DNA from: CAJXZP01 sp041563475 | Lineage (GTDB): Bacteria; Bacteroidota; Bacteroidia; Flavobacteriales_G; Salibacteraceae | Assembly: GCA_041563475.1 (NCBI GenBank) | Contig: JBFFMY010000077.1 | Span: forward strand, 1 to 8,979 | Direction: 5' to 3' | DNA: 8,979 nt | Part shown: positions 5,753 to 8,979 of the stretch, one piece after another | Layout: every line of letters starts with the position of its first letter | How positions within the stretch are numbered: the first letter of the stretch is position 1 | Notes under the pieces: generated by a model | Database searches by the model: none | The model's input: only the letters and a program-made list of their open reading frames with translations | What the model was told of the DNA's origin: nothing | Translations under genes and position numbers: made by a program

Positions 5753-6817
5753 TTATAAAGCGGCTATTCCGCCATCTAAATGATAAATCGTTGTAAAATT
5801 TTCTTGTATTAATAGTTCTTTGGCCCATTGGCTATTAATTCCATGCGCGCAAAAAATGAGCGTTGCCTGATTTTTATCTAATTGATGAAGCTGCTGTTGT
5901 AACTGATATACTGGAATATGCACAACCTCTATGTTCATCATACTTTCAATATCACATTCCGGACGGATATCAATTATTTTAATATTCGGATTGGTTTGTA
6001 ATACATTCTCCAATTCACTACCTGAAATATGCGTTACAATTTGTTCTTGTTGATTCATTTTCAAGTTCTTTTGGGAAATATGTTTAGAGTTTGTATTCTT
6101 TTGAATCGCAATGATTTGATGTATATTATTCAATAAATCAATGAGTAATATTTTATTTGACAAAACCTCACCAATTCCAGTTACAATTTTAATTACCTCC
6201 ATGGCTTGATACATCCCCACAATACCAGGTAAAACGCCTATTACACCCAATTCTTCACAATTTGGACTCGCGTTTTTGGTTTTATCCTCTGGAAATGCGC
6301 ATCGGTATGTTGCTCCATCTTTATAATTGAAAACAGAAACTTGTCCTTCAAACTTATGAATGGCTCCATACACCATTGGGATTTCAAAATGTTGGGCTAC
6401 ATCATTGATTAAATATCGCGTATGAATTTGATCTACACAATCAATTATAACATCATGATCTATAGCTATTTTAATCGCATTGTCTAAAGTGAATTTCTCC
6501 GTAATATATTTATAAGAACCTTCACTATTTAACGCTTTTAACCGTTCAACCGCAACTTCTGCCTTATACTTTCCAATATCCGATTCGCTAAAAAGCACTT
6601 GACGTTGTAAATTGGAAACATCTACCTTGTCGTGATCTACAACTGTTATGAAACCTACTCCAGCACCGGCTAAATATGGCAACACAGAATTACCCAAACC
6701 GCCTGCACCAATAACCAATACACGTGCTGATTTCAGAGCCAATTGTCCAAGCTCACCCACTTCGCTTAATAGCAAATGACGTTTGTACCGTTGTATTTCT
6801 TTAGTGGATAATTTCAT
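5753..6817 (-). CDS. moeB: MoeB/ThiF-type adenylyltransferase with C-terminal rhodanese domain
   Basis: Activates MoaD: ATP-dependent adenylylation of its C-terminal glycine (MoeB role), while the rhodanese domain can hand over sulfur to form the thiocarboxylate. The same two-part layout occurs in eukaryotic MOCS3/Uba4. Residues 1-230 are the E1-like domain: nucleotide loop GAGGLG (37-42), Asp61, NLQRQ (69-73), Lys84 and 86, the CVD/TRYLIND stretch with Asp129, and GVLPGIVG (194-201). Residues about 260-354 are the rhodanese domain, with IDIRPE and a CAHGINS active loop led by Cys323. Oddity: of the four zinc cysteines of E. coli MoeB only one remains (Cys173 in YRC); the first of that pair is Thr170, and the later CxxC is missing, with a diverged linker (about 230-255) in its place. 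ThiF for thiamine is an alternative name, but the context, directly after moaD and before moaE, favours MoeB. Confidence 0.93.
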   Translation of the reverse strand: MKLSTKEIQRYKRHLLLSEVGELGQLALKSARVLVIGAGGLGNSVLPYLAGAGVGFITVVDHDKVDVSNLQRQVLFSESDIGKYKAEVAVERLKALNSEGSYKYITEKFTLDNAIKIAIDHDVIIDCVDQIHTRYLINDVAQHFEIPMVYGAIHKFEGQVSVFNYKDGATYRCAFPEDKTKNASPNCEELGVIGVLPGIVGMYQAMEVIKIVTGIGEVLSNKILLIDLLNNIHQIIAIQKNTNSKHISQKNLKMNQQEQIVTHISGSELENVLQTNPNIKIIDIRPECDIESMMNIEVVHIPVYQLQQQLHQLDKNQATLIFCAHGINSQWAKELLIQENFTTIYHLDGGIAAL

Positions 6818-6826
6818 TTAAGTTGA

Positions 6827-7069
6827 TTAGCCTCCTGCAAAAGGGGGAAATAAAGCAATTTCATCATTTTCCTCGCATACTACTGAATCATCCGTAACCA
6901 TTTGTTGATTAACCGCTACAGAAAAAGAAATTCTCTCCAATTCTTGATTCCCATTAATTAAATTGGATTTTAATTCTCCTACAGAAATCCCAGAACTCAC
7001 CTCCAAGTCTATCTCACTTGCTTTCATTAATTCAGCGATTAAGCCAAAGTATTTCAAATACAATTTCAT
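6827..7069 (-). CDS. moaD: Molybdopterin synthase sulfur carrier MoaD
   Basis: Ubiquitin-like small subunit of molybdopterin synthase. Its C-terminal glycine is adenylylated by MoeB, turned into a thiocarboxylate and inserted into MoaE, where it gives its sulfur to the pterin. The protein has 80 residues, as usual, and ends in PPFAGG with the required Gly79-Gly80. Near the end EENDEIALFPP is the standard strand before the tail. ThiS-like carriers have a similar fold, but the position between mobA (1-bp gap) and moeB (9-bp gap), with moaE next, makes MoaD the best call. Confidence 0.95.
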   Translation of the reverse strand: MKLYLKYFGLIAELMKASEIDLEVSSGISVGELKSNLINGNQELERISFSVAVNQQMVTDDSVVCEENDEIALFPPFAGG

Positions 7070-7070
7070 T

Positions 7071-7664
7071 TTAATTACTATTAATCAATGACTTATATTC
7101 TTCATTTGTATTGATGTTGGCCAATTGTTCTGCCTTTTCAGGATCCAATGGAAGAATCTTACATTTTAAACTATCCACTACTTGCAGAACCTTTAATTCA
7201 CTGGTCAGTAAAGAGTTTTCCCATTTATCTTTACTAGAAACCTGATATAAGGCTACCAATGGGTGTTTTTTATTATTTTCAGAAAACAGAATGGCTTCAT
7301 ACCCACCTTTGTTATTCCATAATTGAAGAATCAATTCTTCTGTAATAAAGGGAGAATCTACTGAAATCACAAAAAACCAATCGCTGGAAACGTGGTGTAG
7401 TGCAGATATAATTCCGGCTATAGGACCCTTGTTTTCTTGTTCATCCATAATTATTCGATATCCCAATCCTTCATAACCACTTAGGTTATGGCCACCTACC
7501 GAAATCAGAATATTTTCAGAAAAAGAGGTGACTATTTTTAGGACTTTATCTATAAATTTCTCTCCTGAAAGCTCTAGTAAACCCTTATCAGTTCCCATTC
7601 TCGAGCTTTTTCCTCCTGTAAGAATAACAAATGTACAATTGGTCTGAATGGAATCCTTTTTCAT
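7071..7664 (-). CDS. mobA: Molybdenum cofactor guanylyltransferase MobA
   Basis: Joins GMP from GTP to Mo-molybdopterin to give the guanine dinucleotide form used by DMSO-reductase-family enzymes such as nitrate reductases and formate dehydrogenases. The 197 residues match the family. The nucleotide-binding start is LTGGKSSRMGTDKGLL (15-30) with Lys27; GPIAGI (80-85) follows, and Asp103 in SVDSPF stands where the family has the Mg-binding Asp of CDxPF. NINTNEEY (183-190) is the usual end motif. An in-frame TTG lies one codon earlier, but the ATG at 7664 overlaps the stop of the regulator gene as TGATG, the classic coupling arrangement, so I start there. The GTP-versus-CTP choice cannot be read for certain: MocA enzymes share the fold, but the SSRMGTDK loop favours MobA. 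Confidence 0.93.
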   Translation of the reverse strand: MKKDSIQTNCTFVILTGGKSSRMGTDKGLLELSGEKFIDKVLKIVTSFSENILISVGGHNLSGYEGLGYRIIMDEQENKGPIAGIISALHHVSSDWFFVISVDSPFITEELILQLWNNKGGYEAILFSENNKKHPLVALYQVSSKDKWENSLLTSELKVLQVVDSLKCKILPLDPEKAEQLANINTNEEYKSLINSN

Positions 7665-8005
7665 CAAAATTGTAATTTTTCAAATTCCGTATCCATAAAA
7701 TCTGCACATTTCTTCTTTAAAGCTAAAAAAGTTTGTATTGCGTCCAAACCATTTTGAGTGACTTGGGTTCCTCCACCCTTTTTACCACCAATTTGTCTTT
7801 CTACCAAAGGTTTTGTTGCTTGAGAATTCATCACATCAATCATTTTCCATGCTTTACGATAGGAAATGCCTAGATCTCTAGCTGCAGCCGAAATTGACCC
7901 ATTAATCTGGATAGATTGCAAAAGTTTTACCTTACCATCCCCTAGGAATGTACCCTCTTTTGTCTCAATCCAGAAACGAGATTTTATGTGATAATCTTTT
8001 TTCAT
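7664..8005 (-). CDS. ModE-type winged-helix regulator without molybdate-binding domain
   Basis: First gene of the Moco operon. The 113-residue protein matches only the N-terminal DNA-binding domain of E. coli ModE: helix-turn-helix GSISAAARDLGISYRKAWKM (36-55), then the wing LVERQIGGKKGGGTQVTQNG (67-86) with its glycine-rich turn, and a C-terminal helix likely used for pairing. The MOP/TOBE domains that bind molybdate in E. coli ModE are absent; the protein ends 27 residues after the wing. The frame is open further upstream (ATGs at 8017 and 8056), but the -7 box at 8019-8026 puts transcription start near 8015, so ATG 8005 (MKKDYHIKSRF) is the first one safely on the mRNA. It probably binds the inverted repeat over its own promoter. 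How it would sense molybdenum is unknown. Its stop overlaps the mobA ATG by one base. Confidence 0.88.
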   Translation of the reverse strand: MKKDYHIKSRFWIETKEGTFLGDGKVKLLQSIQINGSISAAARDLGISYRKAWKMIDVMNSQATKPLVERQIGGKKGGGTQVTQNGLDAIQTFLALKKKCADFMDTEFEKLQF

Positions 8006-8033
8006 TCCGTTATGCATGCAAATATATAACGAT
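8006..8033. promoter_or_regulatory. Candidate ModE operator over the Moco promoter
   Basis: CGTTAT (8008-8013), 12 bp, ATAACG (8026-8031) form a perfect 6-bp inverted repeat. From memory the E. coli modABCD operator has the same half-sites at the same 12-bp spacing. The right half extends to TATATAACGAT (8023-8033), which fits the wider ModE consensus as I recall it; the left half is weaker. The site covers the -7 box, the expected transcription start and the early leader of the operon, so a bound protein would block transcription. The gene next to it encodes the matching ModE-like DNA-binding domain. Confidence 0.75.
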
Positions 8034-8048
8034 ATGTTTGGATACAAA
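8019..8048 (-). promoter_or_regulatory. Promoter of the Moco operon
   Basis: On the minus strand TTTG (8045-8048) is followed after 18 bp by TATATTTG (8019-8026), matching the Bacteroidetes -33/-7 pattern TTTG and TAnnTTTG. Transcription should begin near 8012-8015, about 7-10 nt before the regulator's ATG at 8005, so the leader is very short. I see no other promoter of this quality inside the operon. Confidence 0.75.
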
Positions 8049-8071
8049 AAAAGCATCTATAAAAGATGCTT
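8046..8071 (-). terminator. Intrinsic terminator of the 173-residue gene
   Basis: Read on the minus strand, an 8-bp stem AAGCATCT/AGATGCTT with a 5-nt loop is followed directly by T residues (seven in a row at 8046-8052). It lies 22 bp after the stop of the gene at 8094-8615. Its T-run overlaps the TTTG box of the Moco promoter. A-rich flanks on the other side add little for plus-strand termination. Confidence 0.78.
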
Positions 8072-8093
8072 AAAAAAGTATTGAAATCTAGAA

Positions 8094-8615
8094 CTACACA
8101 GCTATAGCGACAGGTTTAGGCTTTTTAGGCGCTTTTGCTAAACGAATTTCGGACTTCATTTGATCGATTATCATTTGTTGTTTAAATCCCAAATGCCAAG
8201 CAATCCGACCCAATGTATTCATGTTAATTCTGTTACCACTTCCTAGTCTAAAGTCAATTTCATAGGAAGAAACATATTTAAGATCCTTTTTAGCTGCTTC
8301 CTTAAACTTTCCGTTTTCGTAAAACTCCGGGAACTTTTCCTGTAAAAAGTCATCTACCAATTTAAAATCTCGATTAATGGTTTGAGCGATGACTTCGGGC
8401 GTTTTTTGCGCATGGTAATCATCGTGATATTTCTTATAAAAATTGGAATTGTCCTCTAGAAAATTCACCATAGATGAATTTAACATTGCTTTTGAACTGA
8501 TTCTTGATTCGGTCGTATGATCATAAATAAACAAGCCGAAATACTCGCTTAGCCGAATTATGGTTCCTTCGTAAACCTTTAGTTTTAAGGCAATTTCCTC
8601 TATTGTCATTTCCAT
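8094..8615 (-). CDS. Unrecognised protein of 173 residues
   Basis: I do not recognise the family. The protein looks soluble: no signal peptide and no membrane segment. Residues 4-29 (TIEEIALKLKVYEGTIIRLSEYFGLF) could form a helix-turn-helix with some likeness to MerR-type domains, but it lacks the usual continuation, so this is only a suggestion. The middle (about 45-120) is rich in charged and aromatic residues and probably helical (DFKLVDDFLQEKFPEFYENG). Residues 125-150 carry RLGSGNRINMNTLGRIAWHLGF, and the tail from 158 is basic and proline-containing (KAPKKPKPVAIAV). A second ATG two codons in (8609) is also possible. Codon use and AT content look like the neighbours, so it seems resident. 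It is a single-gene unit with its own terminator, divergent from ttcA; context gives no function. Confidence 0.75.
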   Translation of the reverse strand: MEMTIEEIALKLKVYEGTIIRLSEYFGLFIYDHTTESRISSKAMLNSSMVNFLEDNSNFYKKYHDDYHAQKTPEVIAQTINRDFKLVDDFLQEKFPEFYENGKFKEAAKKDLKYVSSYEIDFRLGSGNRINMNTLGRIAWHLGFKQQMIIDQMKSEIRLAKAPKKPKPVAIAV

Positions 8616-8757
8616 TATTTACACTTTTGGGTGGTGATATACTATAGACGTAAGATTAATACAAATATTTTATACTTGACAGTCAATCTGTTAAACTAAA
8701 AAAGCGTTCATAAAACCTAAAATCCTGTAAAATAATCCTATTACCTACTTTTGCCGC
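8616..8757. other. Divergent intergenic region between the 173-residue gene and ttcA
   Basis: Holds the ttcA promoter at its right end. For the minus-strand gene the best -7 candidate is AATATTTG (plus 8662-8669), one mismatch from TAnnTTTG and without a well-spaced TTG box, so I leave it unnamed. A perfect 11-bp palindrome, TTGACAGTCAA, lies at 8676-8686 between the two starts and could be an operator; nothing in the window encodes an obvious partner for it. Confidence 0.4.
8746..8753 (+). promoter_or_regulatory. -7 element of ttcA, next to the start codon
   Basis: TACTTTTG matches TAnnTTTG exactly and is followed by CCGC and then the ATG. The best upstream partner is CTG at 8725-8727 (18-bp spacer), a weak form of the TTG box. 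Since the -7 element ends 4 nt before the start codon, transcription should begin at or just beside the ATG. Confidence 0.65.
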
Positions 8758-8979
8758 ATGGAAAAAAGTACAGCTAAATTTAATAGAGCTAAGAAACATT
8801 TACGAAGAGATGTTTGGGCTGCTTGGCAAACGTATTCACTAATTGAGAATGGTGATAAGGTTATGGTCTGTTTATCTGGCGGAAAAGACAGCTATACTTT
8901 ATTGGATATGTTACTACACTATCAGAGGGAGTCAGATATCGATTTTTCAATTGTGGCAGTTAATCTAGACCAAAAACAG
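8758..8979 (+). CDS. ttcA: tRNA 2-thiocytidine(32) synthetase TtcA, 3' end missing
   Basis: The first 74 residues are visible and the frame runs off the window. TtcA uses ATP and a sulfur donor, with an iron-sulfur cluster, to convert cytidine 32 of certain tRNAs to 2-thiocytidine. The N-terminus shows the family order: basic helix AKKHLRRDVWAAW (11-23), IENGDKVMVCLSGGKDS with the ATP-binding PP-loop SGGKDS (residues 40-45), YTLLDMLL, and VAVNLDQKQ at the end of the visible part. The CxxC motifs that bind the cluster would come later and cannot be checked. The related TilS lacks the LRRDVW and NLDQKQ signatures, so TtcA is favoured. An in-frame TAA at 8728 with no other start codon after it fixes ATG 8758 as the start. 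Confidence 0.93.
   Translation, partial: MEKSTAKFNRAKKHLRRDVWAAWQTYSLIENGDKVMVCLSGGKDSYTLLDMLLHYQRESDIDFSIVAVNLDQKQ

Noticed and set aside
8006..8056. Longer N-terminus for the ModE-like regulator (ATG at 8056 or 8017)
   Set aside because: The extra codons cover the promoter and operator; the -7 box at 8019-8026 places transcription start after both ATGs, and the ModE domain begins only after 8005.
8662..8686. Promoter for the minus-strand 173-residue gene (AATATTTG with a TTG box)
   Set aside because: One mismatch in the -7 box and only 14 bp to the TTG, too short for the usual spacing.

Overview
The window looks like chromosomal DNA of an AT-rich member of Bacteroidetes, most likely order Flavobacteriales. 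The signs are promoters of the TAnnTTTG type, scarce Shine-Dalgarno sequences, a MoaC-MogA fusion, a ModE-type regulator reduced to its DNA-binding domain, and flavobacterial-looking palindromic intergenic repeats. Genus cannot be fixed from this sequence.

Layout. The left end (1-1046, +) is the 3' part of a membrane sugar transferase that starts polysaccharide chains; its reading frame stays open to the window edge. A single 3-hydroxyacyl-CoA dehydrogenase gene follows (1159-2049, +), with its own promoter and a strong hairpin terminator. The 880 bp between this terminator and the convergent moaA gene carry no intact gene. They hold four copies of a palindromic repeat, two on each side of a small GIY-YIG endonuclease gene on the minus strand (2427-2723) that is broken by one internal stop. 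This is the most accessory-looking part of the window.

From 8005 down to 2985 lies one tightly packed minus-strand operon for molybdenum cofactor (Moco) synthesis: ModE-like regulator, mobA, moaD, moeB-rhodanese, moaE, a GNAT acetyltransferase, a moaC-mogA fusion and moaA. Gaps run from an 11-bp overlap to 10 bp. MoaA and the MoaC half make cyclic pyranopterin monophosphate. MoaD and MoaE form molybdopterin synthase, and the MoeB-rhodanese protein activates and probably sulfurates MoaD. The MogA half adenylylates molybdopterin, and MobA adds GMP to give the guanine dinucleotide form. MoeA, the molybdate insertase, and a molybdate transporter are not in the window. The operon promoter is overlapped by an inverted repeat (CGTTAT, 12 bp, ATAACG) that matches the E. 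coli ModE operator as I remember it, which suggests autoregulation by the first gene.

Upstream, also on the minus strand, is an unrecognised 173-residue gene (8094-8615) whose terminator runs into the Moco promoter. At the right edge, on the plus strand, is the start of ttcA (8758 onward), whose promoter lies so close to the start codon that its mRNA is probably leaderless.
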